A stretch of 64,000 bases of DNA from Flavobacterium rivuli WB 3.3-2 = DSM 21788 (GTDB lineage Bacteria; Bacteroidota; Bacteroidia; Flavobacteriales; Flavobacteriaceae), in assembly GCF_000378485.1 (NCBI RefSeq), contig NZ_KB899970.1:62001-126000 (forward strand). The letters run 5' to 3'. The stretch's first letter is position 1. Every line of letters begins with the position of its first letter. Below, piece by piece: positions 8,764-18,310 of the stretch. The translations under genes were made by a program, and so were the position numbers. The notes under the pieces are model-generated. The model made no database searches, had not been told where the DNA came from, and saw nothing but the letters and a program-made list of their open reading frames with translations.

Positions 8764-10014
8764 TTATAGTTTAATAATCTTTTTAGTGTAAATATTATTA
8801 TTGTTATCTGTTAGTTGCACAAGGTATACACCCGATGACAGATTACTGATGTTTATGCTCTTGTTGTCAGGTTTACTCTCGTATACTTTAATGCCAGTTG
8901 AACCGAAAATAGCAGCCTTTTCAATAGTTAACGAATTTGCAATATCAATCTTAACGATATCCGATGCCGGGTTTGGGTATAATTTCAAACCATTAGCTAT
9001 AGGAACCTCGATACCTAATGAGGTATCATGGAGTATAACAACTTTGTTATCTGTCGTATTAAAGGCGTAATAGCCATTACCACATGTTACAATGCTCTTA
9101 GCATTACCAAATACCCCGTTTATTGCCAGTGCATCCTGAAGCAAAAACGTTTCAGGGTTGTATCTTTTAAATGTAAGGGATTCGTTTTGAGAACTTGCAT
9201 AACAAGCTAAGTTATTCGCATAATCGTAGGCTACTGGGCCATTAGCATTGGCAAACGTACCTGATATAAACGGCGTAGCCGTGGCATCTACAACACTTCC
9301 GTTTGTAAAGAAGGCTTTATCCTGGGCAAAGGTAAAATCCAGTGAAAAATTATAACCCGAGGGCGTATTACCATAGTTCCCTACAAGCGTAACCCCACCT
9401 GCGTTAACAGCCATCCTGTTAAAATCGAACCCGGTAGTTTCATTATTATACCCAAATAGGGTAGTGCTATCTTTAAATTCTATCTGATTGCTAATTTCGC
9501 CACCAGATCTGTTAACTACACTTGCGCGTACAACACCTTCATCATAAACGGCAACACCTGCAAATTCTGGACTAACGCTTGTATATTTTCGAGAAACAGC
9601 AACTGCACCTGGCTGCCCCGGTACTGCCTCAATATCTGCAGCATAAAACTGCCCGAGGAAAGAGTCGCTGCCAAGGGCAAATTGTAAACCCGCAGTTTGT
9701 GCTGCGATATTAAACCTCCTTACAATAGCCGACCCACTGAATCCGGCATAGATATACTGCCCGTCGTCTGTTATGCAAAGTACAGTAGGCTCACTTCCTA
9801 TAAATACTGTATTTTCAAGCGTAGGCGTCTGAATATTGATAATACCAATGCTGTTGCCATTACTGCCATTAGCACTTGGTATAGAGGCGTATAACTTATT
9901 AGTCACAGCATCATACACAAGATCATTGGTGGTCAGGTCTAAAACATTTGCTTCCCATTGCGCGAAAGCAGGAACAAAAGAAAAAACCGACAAAAGTATT
10001 AAAATCTTCTTCAT
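8764..10014 (-). CDS. secreted beta-propeller-like protein with T9SS type A sorting domain, inside the nuo operon
   Basis: The 416-residue protein has a signal peptide (MKKILILLSVFSFVPAFAQ), repeated blade-like segments resembling YVTN/lactonase propellers (NKLYASIPSANGS, DGQYIYAGFSGSAIVRRF), and a C-terminal Por secretion domain (LKLYPNPASDIVKI through SGVYLVQL). It should leave the cell through the type IX system, either released or surface-anchored. It sits between nuoF (2-nt gap) and nuoG (28-nt gap) on the same strand, so it is very likely co-transcribed with complex I although no link to respiration is evident. Ligand or enzymatic activity is unknown. Confidence 0.88.
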   Translation of the reverse strand: MKKILILLSVFSFVPAFAQWEANVLDLTTNDLVYDAVTNKLYASIPSANGSNGNSIGIINIQTPTLENTVFIGSEPTVLCITDDGQYIYAGFSGSAIVRRFNIAAQTAGLQFALGSDSFLGQFYAADIEAVPGQPGAVAVSRKYTSVSPEFAGVAVYDEGVVRASVVNRSGGEISNQIEFKDSTTLFGYNNETTGFDFNRMAVNAGGVTLVGNYGNTPSGYNFSLDFTFAQDKAFFTNGSVVDATATPFISGTFANANGPVAYDYANNLACYASSQNESLTFKRYNPETFLLQDALAINGVFGNAKSIVTCGNGYYAFNTTDNKVVILHDTSLGIEVPIANGLKLYPNPASDIVKIDIANSLTIEKAAIFGSTGIKVYESKPDNKSINISNLSSGVYLVQLTDNNNNIYTKKIIKL

Positions 10015-10016
10015 TA

Positions 10017-11387
10017 CTATACTACTACTTGTTTAGCTACCAAATGCTTCACCTTTTCAAAAGGCTCATTTACAAAATGGTCTCTGTTCTTGATTTTTTC
10101 AGGGAAGCGAACGTGGTATTCAAACTCGTCCCTAAAGTGGCGAATCGCCGCTGCCACCGGCCATGCTGCTGCATCGCCAAGTGGGCATATTGTATTGCCC
10201 TCTATTTTTCGCTGGATATCCCAAAGCAGGTCGATATCCTCTTCGCGCCCGTGGCCGTTTTCTATACGGTGCAATACTTTTTCCATCCATCCGGTACCTT
10301 CACGGCACGGCGAACACTGCCCGCAGCTTTCGTGGTGGTAAAACCTTGAGAAATTCCAGGTATTGCGAACTATGCACGAAGTATCATTGTAAACTATGAA
10401 ACCTCCCGACCCTAATGATGATCCTGTTGCAAAGCCACCATCGGCAAGCGATTCGTATGTCATCAGGCGGTCTTCACCGGCTGCTGTTTTAAAAATAAGG
10501 TTTGTAGGTAATATAGGCACCGATGATCCTCCCGGGATTAACCCTTTAAGCGGCCTGTCGTTCATCATTCCGCCAAGATACTCGTCAGAATTCATGAATT
10601 CATCTACCGTCATACCCATGTCTATTTCGTATACGCCAGGATTTTTACAGTGTCCTGATGCAGAAAATAGTTTTGTACCTGTAGAACGGCCTACACCAAT
10701 CTTAGCATATTCTGCTCCGGTGTTATTCACGATCCACGGCACTGCCGAAATTGATTCTACATTGTTTACCACTGTAGGGTTAGCCCATAAACCGCTTACA
10801 GCCGGGAATGGTGGTTTTATCCTTGGGTTGCCCCTTTTACCTTCCAGCGATTCTATAAGTGCAGTTTCTTCGCCACAAATGTAAGCTCCGGCACCGCAGT
10901 GTACATGCAGCTCTAAATCCCAGCCTGTACCTAATATATTTTTACCCAGCCATCCTGCGGCATAGGCTTCTTTAATTGCTTTTTCCAATATGCGGTACAC
11001 CCACATATACTCGCCACGAATGTATATGTAACTAAGGTTACAGCCCAGTGCGTAGCTTGAAGTGATCATTCCCTCTATTAAAAGGTGCGGAATGTACTCC
11101 ATTAAATAACGGTCTTTAAACGTTCCCGGTTCAGATTCGTCTGCATTGCAAACAAGGTGTCTTGGCTTACCCGATTTTTTATCGATAAAGCTCCATTTCA
11201 TTCCGGTAGGGAAACCTGCACCACCACGGCCACGAAGGCCACTGGTTTTTACTTCTTCCACTACTTCGTCCGGGGTCATGCCCTTAAGCGCTTTCTCTAC
11301 AGAACGGTAACCACCCTGTTGGCGGTACACATCGTAGGTTTTTATGCCCGGTACGTTTATGTGTTCTAATAATATCTTTGTAGCCAT
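10017..11387 (-). CDS. nuoF: NADH-quinone oxidoreductase subunit F
   Basis: NADH-oxidising, FMN-binding subunit of complex I. The 456-residue protein shows the NADH-binding glycine-rich stretch GLRGRGGAGFPTGMKW near residue 55, the FMN-site region GAGAYICGEETALIESLEG near residue 170, and the [4Fe-4S] ligands ESCGQCSPCREGTGWM near residue 355 with a later CPLGDAAAWP. The start is 2 nt from the nuoE stop. Length is typical. It is immediately followed by the T9SS protein gene. Confidence 0.97.
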   Translation of the reverse strand: MATKILLEHINVPGIKTYDVYRQQGGYRSVEKALKGMTPDEVVEEVKTSGLRGRGGAGFPTGMKWSFIDKKSGKPRHLVCNADESEPGTFKDRYLMEYIPHLLIEGMITSSYALGCNLSYIYIRGEYMWVYRILEKAIKEAYAAGWLGKNILGTGWDLELHVHCGAGAYICGEETALIESLEGKRGNPRIKPPFPAVSGLWANPTVVNNVESISAVPWIVNNTGAEYAKIGVGRSTGTKLFSASGHCKNPGVYEIDMGMTVDEFMNSDEYLGGMMNDRPLKGLIPGGSSVPILPTNLIFKTAAGEDRLMTYESLADGGFATGSSLGSGGFIVYNDTSCIVRNTWNFSRFYHHESCGQCSPCREGTGWMEKVLHRIENGHGREEDIDLLWDIQRKIEGNTICPLGDAAAWPVAAAIRHFRDEFEYHVRFPEKIKNRDHFVNEPFEKVKHLVAKQVVV

Positions 11388-11389
11388 TG

Positions 11390-11932
11390 TTATTCAGTAA
11401 TGGTCAGTTTGTGTAAATCTACTTTTCCTGCCCTGCAGTCGTCTATAAGCGCATCAACCTTAGCAGTTGTAAGGTGCTCTTTGTAAAAGTCGCCTACCTG
11501 CAGCATTGGGGCATAACCACAGGCACCCAGGCACTCTACGCCTACAACGGTAAATAAACCGTCGGGCGTGGTTTCACCTTCTTTAACGCCAAGCTTATTG
11601 CATGTATACTCCATAAGGTCTTCGGCGCCGCGCAGTGCACAGCACGAAGTCCTGCAAAATTCGAACATAAATTTACCTATAGGCTTCTGGTTGTACATCG
11701 TGTAAAACGATACAACCTCATAAACTTCAATAGGTTTAATTTCAAGTATTTCGGCAACTTTATCCTGTAGGCCAATACTCAGCCAGTTATCGTGTGCGTC
11801 CTGTACTTCATGAAGCACGGGCAGCAACGCCGATTTCTTTTTGTCGGCAGGGTAGTGGCTCAGCAGCTCATCTATCCTTGCCTGCAAAGCGGGTGTTATA
11901 TTGATCTCCTGATGTGCGTGACTAATCTCCAT
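11390..11932 (-). CDS. nuoE: NADH-quinone oxidoreductase subunit E ([2Fe-2S])
   Basis: Thioredoxin-fold [2Fe-2S] subunit that pairs with NuoF. The 180-residue protein has the helical N-terminus (KKSALLPVLHEVQDAHDNWL) and the four cluster cysteines in CRTSCCALRG and VECLGACGYAP. It is separated from nuoD by 147 bp of AT-rich sequence, the largest gap in the operon apart from the inserted T9SS gene. Confidence 0.96.
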   Translation of the reverse strand: MEISHAHQEINITPALQARIDELLSHYPADKKKSALLPVLHEVQDAHDNWLSIGLQDKVAEILEIKPIEVYEVVSFYTMYNQKPIGKFMFEFCRTSCCALRGAEDLMEYTCNKLGVKEGETTPDGLFTVVGVECLGACGYAPMLQVGDFYKEHLTTAKVDALIDDCRAGKVDLHKLTITE

Positions 11933-11948
11933 CCTTCTTTTTATTTAG

Positions 11949-12071
11949 AATTTTGAATTATAAATTTTAAATGCCATTCAGCACTTTAACGTATAGTCCA
12001 ATCTCTTTTATTTTATTTAAATGCCTTTCCGTAAACTGGCAATTTAAAATTCAAAACTTATAATTTAAAAT
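11949..12071. repeat. AT-rich imperfect inverted repeat in the nuoE-nuoD gap
   Basis: The left arm (11949-11975, containing TTTTGAATTATAAATTTTAA and ending ATGCC) is largely complementary to the right arm (12038-12071, starting GGCAATTTAAAATTC). The word ATTTAAATGCC also occurs as a direct repeat at the inner edge. It could fold in the nuo message. It has no T-run, so it is not a clear terminator. Confidence 0.5.
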
Positions 12072-12079
12072 AATCTTAT

Positions 12080-13315
12080 TTAAGCATCCAGTTCGCCTGC
12101 AATAACATTAAGGCTTGATAATGTTGCAATGGCATCAGATAGCATTTGCCCCCTTACCATATCGTTAAATGCCTGGTAATATATAAAACATGGCCTGCGG
12201 AAATGCAGCCTGTATGGCGTGCGGCTACCATCTGTAATAAGATAAAAGCCAAGCTCGCCATTACCGCCTTCTACCGGGTGGTATACTTCGGTCTTAGGAA
12301 CCGGAATTTCGCCCATTACAATTTTAAAGTGGTAAATAAGCGCCTCCATATTGTGGTACACTTCCTCTTTAGGAGGGAGATAATAATCGGGTACGTTAGC
12401 ATGAAAAGGCCCTTCAGGCAGTTTAGCCAGTGCTTGCTTAATTATACTAAGGCTCTCCCACACTTCGGCATTGCGCACGCAAAACCTGTCGTATGTATCG
12501 CCCGATTTCCCTACGGGAACATTAAATTCAAAATCTTCGTAAGAGCTGTAAGGCTGCATAACGCGAACATCATAATCTATACCTGCAGCACGAAGGTTAG
12601 GGCCTGTAAAGCCGTAGCTCATTGCTTTTTCTGCAGATATTGGCCCTACATCTATAGTACGGTCCATGAAGATCCTGTTTCTTGCTAAAAGGTTTTCAAA
12701 CTCCTTCCAGATATCAGGAAATTCATTTAAAAAATCGTCGATCTTTTTAAAGGCAGCAGGGCTCCAGTCCCTTTCAAACCCGCCAATGCGGCCCATATTT
12801 GTAGTAAGGCGGGCTCCGCAAATCTCTTCGTATATTTCGTATATTTTTTCGCGGTACTGAAAAACATATAAAAATCCTGTTAGTGCTCCGGTATCTACAC
12901 CAAGTACAGAGTTACATATAATATGGTCGGCAATACGTGCCAGCTCCATAACAATAACCCTTAAATACTGTACCCTTTTGGGCACTTCTATATCCAGAGC
13001 TTTCTCTAAAGTCATCCACCAGCCCATATTGTTAATGGGGGCAGAGCAGTAGTTCATCCTGTCGGTAAGCGGGGTTATCTGGTAAAACGGCCTGTTTTCG
13101 GCAATTTTTTCAAAAGCACGGTGTATATAACCTACGGTACCTTCGCCATCCAGTATCCTCTCGCCATCCATTAAAAGAATGTTCTGGAAGATACCATGCG
13201 TAGCAGGGTGGGTAGGGCCAAGGTTTAGTATAGAGAGCTCGCTGCCGTCTTCATTCTGCCTTTGCTCAATCATCTTGGCATAGCGGTGCTCTGGTGGTAA
13301 TAACAGGTCTGACAT
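12080..13315 (-). CDS. nuoD: NADH-quinone oxidoreductase subunit D
   Basis: 49-kDa-type subunit that forms the quinone pocket with NuoB. The 411-residue protein carries [12 protein letters not shown] near residue 32, [19 protein letters not shown] near residue 62 and [20 protein letters not shown] near residue 140. Subunits C and D are separate genes here, unlike the fused nuoCD of enterobacteria. It lies 23 nt downstream of nuoC. Complete. Confidence 0.97.
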   Translation of the reverse strand: MSDLLLPPEHRYAKMIEQRQNEDGSELSILNLGPTHPATHGIFQNILLMDGERILDGEGTVGYIHRAFEKIAENRPFYQITPLTDRMNYCSAPINNMGWWMTLEKALDIEVPKRVQYLRVIVMELARIADHIICNSVLGVDTGALTGFLYVFQYREKIYEIYEEICGARLTTNMGRIGGFERDWSPAAFKKIDDFLNEFPDIWKEFENLLARNRIFMDRTIDVGPISAEKAMSYGFTGPNLRAAGIDYDVRVMQPYSSYEDFEFNVPVGKSGDTYDRFCVRNAEVWESLSIIKQALAKLPEGPFHANVPDYYLPPKEEVYHNMEALIYHFKIVMGEIPVPKTEVYHPVEGGNGELGFYLITDGSRTPYRLHFRRPCFIYYQAFNDMVRGQMLSDAIATLSSLNVIAGELDA

Positions 13316-13338
13316 TTTATATAAAAATTTATTCCCGG

Positions 13339-13869
13339 TTAGTTATTGTTAACGTTGTCTGGCTTACGGCCAAAAAAGCGGTCATCTTTATCGGTACGCC
13401 CACCATCTTCCAGCGGAAATTCTTTCCTCATCGGGAAAGACACCATCTCGTCCATGTTTAAAATTCTTTTAAGCTGTGGGTGGCCTTTAAAAATAATACC
13501 GTAAAAATCGTAGGTTTCGCGTTCCTGCCAGTTAGCACTTAAAAACAGGTTGGTAGCAGTATCTATTTCCGGCTTTTCGCCGTTTAAGAAGCTTTTAAAG
13601 CGTATACGCACATTATCCATCCAGTTGTGCATGTGGTATACAGTGGCAAACTGCCTGTTAACCTCGTTATCAGGGTAGTGTACCCCGCAAACATCGGTTA
13701 AAAAGTTAAAGCGAAGCAATTCGTCTTCTTTAAGAAAACGCATTACATCGTTCATCGCATCGGCATGTACCTCAAACGATAGTATATCTTTTATCTGGAT
13801 AAAGCCGGTAACTTTGTCGCCAAATTTACCCGTAAGCTTATCTTCTATTACAGATGTTTCTAAAGCCAT
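13339..13869 (-). CDS. nuoC: NADH-quinone oxidoreductase subunit C
   Basis: 30-kDa-type subunit of the peripheral arm. The 176-residue protein ends with the family signature ERETYDFYGIIFKGHPQLKR (about residues 125-145) followed by FPMRKEFPLED. Its ATG overlaps the nuoB stop by one base, which suggests coupled translation. Complete. Confidence 0.96.
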   Translation of the reverse strand: MALETSVIEDKLTGKFGDKVTGFIQIKDILSFEVHADAMNDVMRFLKEDELLRFNFLTDVCGVHYPDNEVNRQFATVYHMHNWMDNVRIRFKSFLNGEKPEIDTATNLFLSANWQERETYDFYGIIFKGHPQLKRILNMDEMVSFPMRKEFPLEDGGRTDKDDRFFGRKPDNVNNN

Positions 13870-14420
13870 TACGTTATGTTATAAGAAGCCATTAGTTCTT
13901 GATATTCGGGAGAACTTCTTCTCCTTACAGATTCATTCCTTACAATGTCCTGCAGGGTCATAATGCCATCCAGTATTTGCTCCGGCCTTGGCGGGCATCC
14001 CGGTACATAAACATCTACAGGTATTACCTTATCGATACCCTGAAGTACAGAGTACGTATCAAAAATACCACCCGATGATGCGCAGGCACCTACGGCAATA
14101 ACCCAGCGTGGCTCGGCCATTTGCTCGTAAACCTGGCGTAAAATAGGTGCCATTTTTTTAGCAATAGTACCCATAACAAGCAGCATATCTGCCTGGCGTG
14201 GAGAAAAACTCATACGCTCTGACCCAAAACGGGCCACATCATAGTGCGATGCCATGGTTGCCATAAACTCTATACCGCAGCATGAAGTAGCAAAAGGCAA
14301 AGGCCATAGTGAGTTAGCGCGTGCCATACCCACAACTGTATCCAGCTTTGTTGCAAAAAAACCGCTGCCTTCTACTCCCGGAGGAGCGTCGACAATTTTT
14401 ATATCTGTTGACTTGCTCAT
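13869..14420 (-). CDS. nuoB: NADH-quinone oxidoreductase subunit B ([4Fe-4S] N2)
   Basis: Holds the terminal iron-sulfur cluster N2 next to the quinone site. The 183-residue protein has the adjacent cysteines in [18 protein letters not shown], then [12 protein letters not shown] and [15 protein letters not shown], completing the ligand set. It overlaps nuoC by one base and follows nuoA by 51 bp. Complete. Confidence 0.97.
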   Translation of the reverse strand: MSKSTDIKIVDAPPGVEGSGFFATKLDTVVGMARANSLWPLPFATSCCGIEFMATMASHYDVARFGSERMSFSPRQADMLLVMGTIAKKMAPILRQVYEQMAEPRWVIAVGACASSGGIFDTYSVLQGIDKVIPVDVYVPGCPPRPEQILDGIMTLQDIVRNESVRRRSSPEYQELMASYNIT

Positions 14421-14471
14421 TGTAAATTAATTTTGATTATCAGGTATATACTTTCAAAAAGCATACCCAAT

Positions 14472-14837
14472 TTATTCCCACTCCAGTCCTTTTTTCTTCA
14501 TTACATAAAAGAAACCAACTATAAGGAGGAACATAAAAATGCCCATTTTTATTAGCCCTTCAAAGCCCATTGCACGAAAGTTTACCGCCCATGGGTACAT
14601 GAAAATAACTTCTACATCAAACAGTACGAATAATATGGCTACAAGGAAATATTTTACCGAAAATGGAATACGCGCATTACCTACCGACTCTATACCACAC
14701 TCAAAGTTTTTGTCTTTGTTAAGCGAGTTTCTTTTAGGGCCAAGTTTGCCCGAAACAAAAATAGTTCCTGTTACAAAACCTACTGCAAGTATTAACTGCA
14801 TTAGTATAGGGAAGTAATCTGCCTGGCTGGTTTGCAT
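14472..14837 (-). CDS. nuoA: NADH-quinone oxidoreductase subunit A
   Basis: Small membrane subunit of complex I and first gene of the operon. The 121 residues contain three hydrophobic helices and the family motif KNFECGIESVGNARIPFSVKYF followed by FLVAILFVLFDVEVIFMYPWA. A flavobacterial-type promoter lies about 30 bp upstream, so this is the likely head of the polycistronic nuo message. Confidence 0.97.
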   Translation of the reverse strand: MQTSQADYFPILMQLILAVGFVTGTIFVSGKLGPKRNSLNKDKNFECGIESVGNARIPFSVKYFLVAILFVLFDVEVIFMYPWAVNFRAMGFEGLIKMGIFMFLLIVGFFYVMKKKGLEWE

Positions 14838-14867
14838 AAACTAAATGTTTTATTGTGTAACAATTCA

Positions 14868-14899
14868 CAAATATACACGTCATTCTCTAACAAATTCAA
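14868..14899 (-). promoter_or_regulatory. candidate nuo operon promoter
   Basis: On the minus strand TATATTTG (14875-14868) fits the Bacteroidota -7 consensus TAnnTTTG. TTG triplets lie 15 and 21 bp further upstream; the 21-bp one is within the usual -33 spacing. It would give a leader of about 25 nt before nuoA. Confidence 0.55.
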
Positions 14900-15063
14900 G
14901 GATTATTTGAGAGAAAATTTTTTACCGGTTAATTTTTATTGGTTCTAAATAAAAATCGAATTTGTTAAAATGCTTATTTGTATAAACTTGTTATCGCAGC
15001 ATTTTGATTGTTAACAAATTGGTAAAAAAAATTGTAAAATACTACGATTAGTAAAGGTATTTA

Positions 15064-15094
15064 TAAAAAAAGCCGCTCTAAGGTTAGGGCGGCT
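15064..15094 (-). terminator. intrinsic terminator of the cold-shock gene
   Basis: Stem AGCCGC(C/T)CTAA against its complement (15071-15094), one G-T wobble, followed on the minus strand by a run of seven T (15070-15064). Confidence 0.85.
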
Positions 15095-15134
15095 GATTCT
15101 TGTTTTAAAGAGGTTAAGCAATACTATTTATATA

Positions 15135-15332
15135 TTAGCTCATTGATGCCACCTGGGCCGCAACTTTACCTTTTTTTCCGTCTTCTTCAATGTAACTTAC
15201 TTTATCGCCTTCACGCAGGTTTTCTGCATTAAGCCCTGTAGCATGTACAAAGATGTCTCTTCCTGTTTCGTCGTCTGTAATGAATCCATAACCTTTAGAT
15301 TCAATAAAAAATTTAACTTTACCTGTTCGCAT
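15135..15332 (-). CDS. cold-shock-domain protein, CspA family
   Basis: A 65-residue single OB-fold nucleic-acid-binding protein. RNP1 (KGYGFI) and RNP2 (DIFVHA) are both intact, with the usual N-terminal GKVKFF strand. It is expected to bind single-stranded RNA or DNA and act as an RNA chaperone. It has its own promoter and terminator, so it is monocistronic. The predicted leader is only about 20 nt, so the long thermosensor leader of E. coli cspA is not present. Confidence 0.95.
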   Translation of the reverse strand: MRTGKVKFFIESKGYGFITDDETGRDIFVHATGLNAENLREGDKVSYIEEDGKKGKVAAQVASMS

Positions 15333-15358
15333 TATAGTAAAAAAATAATTAATAATAT

Positions 15359-15387
15359 CAAAGGTAAAATTTTTTATGACACTACAA
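15359..15387 (-). promoter_or_regulatory. promoter of the cold-shock gene
   Basis: On the minus strand TTG (15387-15385), 18 bp spacer, TACCTTTG (15366-15359): a full match to the Bacteroidota TTG / TAnnTTTG promoter, ending about 27 bp before the start codon. Confidence 0.75.
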
Positions 15388-15389
15388 TA

Positions 15390-15725
15390 TGATATGTTAA
15401 TTAATTTAAAAAATAATTATTTAAAATGGTTATTTTTTAATATGTGGTAATTAATGTTACAGTTTAGGTAGATTATGTTATAAAAAGAGCTTTATTTAAG
15501 ATTTGACTTTATCATTATTTTGATTCAAAAAGAAGCAATAATTATAATTTTTGCTGCTTTAATGATAGTTTTTTTAGACTATAGTTTAGGCCTCTATTGA
15601 TGTTTTAAACTATTTATTTATGAGTGTTTAGCTGGATTTTTAAAACATTTTTAATATAGCAGGCATACTAAAGGAATCATATTTAAAATGTCATTACTAC
15701 CTTTAATAAAACCTTTTAAGTATTA
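15390..15725. other. AT-rich intergenic stretch between aspS terminator and cold-shock promoter
   Basis: About 335 bp with no convincing open reading frame. The only structure I see is an imperfect hairpin around 15529-15561 (AAAGAAGCA... paired with ...TGCTGCTTT), followed on the plus strand a few bases later by a run of seven T. It could be a small-RNA terminator, but nothing upstream supports a gene. Confidence 0.4.
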
Positions 15726-15767
15726 CCAAAAAATAAGGGCTAAATAACTGAAAAGTTAAATAGCCCT
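15726..15767 (-). terminator. intrinsic terminator of aspS
   Basis: Minus-strand hairpin AGGGCTATTTAAC / GTTATTTAGCCCT (15767-15736), followed by TATTTTTTGG. Confidence 0.8.
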
Positions 15768-15789
15768 AATATAATATCGAAATTGCCTA

Positions 15790-17535
15790 TTACTTAAGCT
15801 GTATATGCAGTTCGTTAAGTTGGGCATCATCTATGGCAGAAGGTGCATCTATCATTACGTCACGACCACTGTTGTTTTTAGGGAATGCGATAAAATCACG
15901 TATAGTTTCCTGTCCGCCTAATATTGCAACAAGCCTGTCAAAACCAAAAGCAAGGCCGCCGTGTGGGGGTGCTCCATACTGAAAAGCATCCATAAGGAAA
16001 CCAAACTGTGCTTTTGCCTGCTCCTCTGTAAAGCCTAAATATTTAAACATAAGCGATTGTGTAGCTTTATCGTGTATACGTATACTGCCGCCGCCTATCT
16101 CGTTACCGTTAAGTACAAGGTCATAAGCATTGGCGCGTACTGCTCCGGGGTCTGTTTCCAGTAAAGCAATATCTTCCGGCTTTGGCGATGTAAACGGGTG
16201 GTGCATGGCATGAAAACGCTCTGTATCTTCATCCCACTCTAATAATGGGAAGTCTACCACCCATAGTGGAGCAAATACTTCGGGATTTCTTAGTCCTAAA
16301 CGTGTTGCAAGTTCCATACGCAGGGCGCTAAGGCGTGTACGGGTTTTATGGGCATCGCCACTTAGTACCAGTATAAGGTCGCCCGGTTTTGCGCCGGTAA
16401 TCTCTGCCCACTGCAATAGATCAGCCTGGTCATAAAATTTATCTACCGATGATTTTATAGTTCCGTCGGCTTCATATTTTGCATATACCATACCTGTAGC
16501 ACCTACCTGTGGGCGCTTAACCCAGTCTATAAGTCCGTCAATTTCTTTACGGGTATAGGTGGCTGCACCGGGAACGGCAATACCTACAACAAGCTCTGAA
16601 TTGTTAAATACAGCAAATTCTTTGTGTTGTGCCCACTGGTTAAGTTCGCCAAACTCCATCCCAAAGCGAATATCCGGTTTGTCATTGCCATATTTTTTCA
16701 TGGCCTGGTCATACGTCATCCTTGGGAAAGCGCCTGTATCTATACCTTTTACCTGTTTTAGTAAATGGCTGGCAAGCCCTTCAAACTGTTGTATAATATC
16801 TTCCTGCTCTACAAAAGCCATTTCGCAGTCAATCTGGGTAAACTCCGGCTGGCGGTCGGCACGAAGGTCTTCATCGCGGAAACATTTTACTATCTGGAAA
16901 TATTTATCCATACCACCCACCATAAGCAACTGCTTAAAAGTTTGTGGCGATTGCGGCAGGGCATAAAACTGCCCTTCGTTCATGCGGCTTGGCACCACAA
17001 AATCGCGTGCACCTTCCGGTGTTGATTTTATAAGTACCGGTGTTTCTACTTCTATAAACCCTTGAGATGATAAATAGTTTCGCACCTCCATAGCAACGCG
17101 GTGGCGAAACAGCAGGCTGTTTTTAACCGGGTTACGGCGAATGTCAAGGTAGCGGTATTTCATACGGATGTCTTCTCCGCCATCCGTATCGTCTTCTATG
17201 CTAAAAGGAGGGGTAAGCGATGCATTAAGAACGGTTAGCTGCGATACTAAAATTTCGATATCGCCGGTGGCCATACCTGCATTTTTACTTTCACGTTCTA
17301 TAACGGTGCCTGTTACTTGTACAACAAACTCCCTGCCCAGTGTGGCAGCAAGTTCAAAAACCTCTTTCTGGGTACGGTCGGCATCAAATATTAATTGGGT
17401 AATACCGTAACGGTCCCTAAGGTCGGTCCAGATAAGAAATCCTTTGTTACGGGTCTTTTGCACCCATCCGGCTAATGTTACTTCCTTGTTAATATCGGCG
17501 GCAGTTAACTGCCCGCAATTATGGCTTCTGTACAT
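15790..17535 (-). CDS. aspS: aspartyl-tRNA synthetase
   Basis: Class II synthetase charging tRNA-Asp. The 581-residue bacterial-type enzyme has an N-terminal OB anticodon-binding domain ([26 protein letters not shown]), motif 2 ([26 protein letters not shown] near residue 215), the bacterial GAD insertion, and motif 3 ([16 protein letters not shown] near residue 530). Length is normal. A TAAATTTG -7-like box lies about 20 bp upstream of the ATG, and a terminator follows directly. Confidence 0.97.
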   Translation of the reverse strand: MYRSHNCGQLTAADINKEVTLAGWVQKTRNKGFLIWTDLRDRYGITQLIFDADRTQKEVFELAATLGREFVVQVTGTVIERESKNAGMATGDIEILVSQLTVLNASLTPPFSIEDDTDGGEDIRMKYRYLDIRRNPVKNSLLFRHRVAMEVRNYLSSQGFIEVETPVLIKSTPEGARDFVVPSRMNEGQFYALPQSPQTFKQLLMVGGMDKYFQIVKCFRDEDLRADRQPEFTQIDCEMAFVEQEDIIQQFEGLASHLLKQVKGIDTGAFPRMTYDQAMKKYGNDKPDIRFGMEFGELNQWAQHKEFAVFNNSELVVGIAVPGAATYTRKEIDGLIDWVKRPQVGATGMVYAKYEADGTIKSSVDKFYDQADLLQWAEITGAKPGDLILVLSGDAHKTRTRLSALRMELATRLGLRNPEVFAPLWVVDFPLLEWDEDTERFHAMHHPFTSPKPEDIALLETDPGAVRANAYDLVLNGNEIGGGSIRIHDKATQSLMFKYLGFTEEQAKAQFGFLMDAFQYGAPPHGGLAFGFDRLVAILGGQETIRDFIAFPKNNSGRDVMIDAPSAIDDAQLNELHIQLK

Positions 17536-17602
17536 TACATAAATTTTTGTGCTGCAAATTTAGTAACTATTACCAATAATGCTCTATGCAATAAAAAACA
17601 TT

Positions 17603-18151
17603 TTAGTGACTTTTAGTCTTATCCGTTTCTTTAAACGAGTTTATTATAGCATCCATGGCCTCCGCATTCTTCTCTTTTTTTTCAGGCAGAGTCCATGTTA
17701 ATATTTGGTAGTATCTGTTTTTGCCCTCAATATAGGCTATTTTCCAGTAAACGTTAACACCATTAACAACGCCCTGAAAATTCAGTAAGCGTGCATTAAG
17801 GTTATTAATTGTAGTTTTTTGCAGCTTAGGTGTAATCTCTATGCCCGATGATTTCGCAATATCCTTAGCAAGAATTTCGCTGTAGCCGTTAAGGTCTCTA
17901 TCATAATCAAGGCCGCCTTCGTTAAGTACCTCATGAAAATTTTCTTTGGGCTCATCCATTACAAGTACATAAAACTCACGCATTTCGTTTTTATACTGTA
18001 ATGATGCTGCTTTATTAAGGTCGTCGGTTTTATTTAAAAAAGAAGGCAGGTCTAAGGTATATTTCCCTTCTACCTTTACAGTTTCTATAGTATGCTTACA
18101 TGCTGTTAGTATAAATAAGGTAAGGGCGGCGGCAATAAATTTTAATTTCAT
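17603..18151 (-). CDS. small lipoprotein of unknown function
   Basis: 182 residues with a lipoprotein signal (MKLKFIAAALTLFILTAC, lipobox LTAC with Cys18), then a soluble mixed alpha/beta domain of about 160 residues. The domain includes the stretch FQGVVNGVNVYWKIAYIEGKNRYYQILTW, which resembles stress-type or PsbP/Mog1-like folds only superficially. It is probably anchored at the outer membrane facing the periplasm. No catalytic motif is seen. It stands alone between aspS and the divergent thioredoxin genes. Confidence 0.8.
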   Translation of the reverse strand: MKLKFIAAALTLFILTACKHTIETVKVEGKYTLDLPSFLNKTDDLNKAASLQYKNEMREFYVLVMDEPKENFHEVLNEGGLDYDRDLNGYSEILAKDIAKSSGIEITPKLQKTTINNLNARLLNFQGVVNGVNVYWKIAYIEGKNRYYQILTWTLPEKKEKNAEAMDAIINSFKETDKTKSH

Positions 18152-18310
18152 GGGTTTGATAGTTTAATTTGTTGGTAATGCAATATACTAAATATGTAAC
18201 ATATGGCTTAATTTATGTTATTTGGGGTAAGGCAGGTAAATACTTGCAATTAGGTATGTATTATATGGTAAACAAATTTTAATTTTACGAACACTAAATT
18301 TAATTCAACA

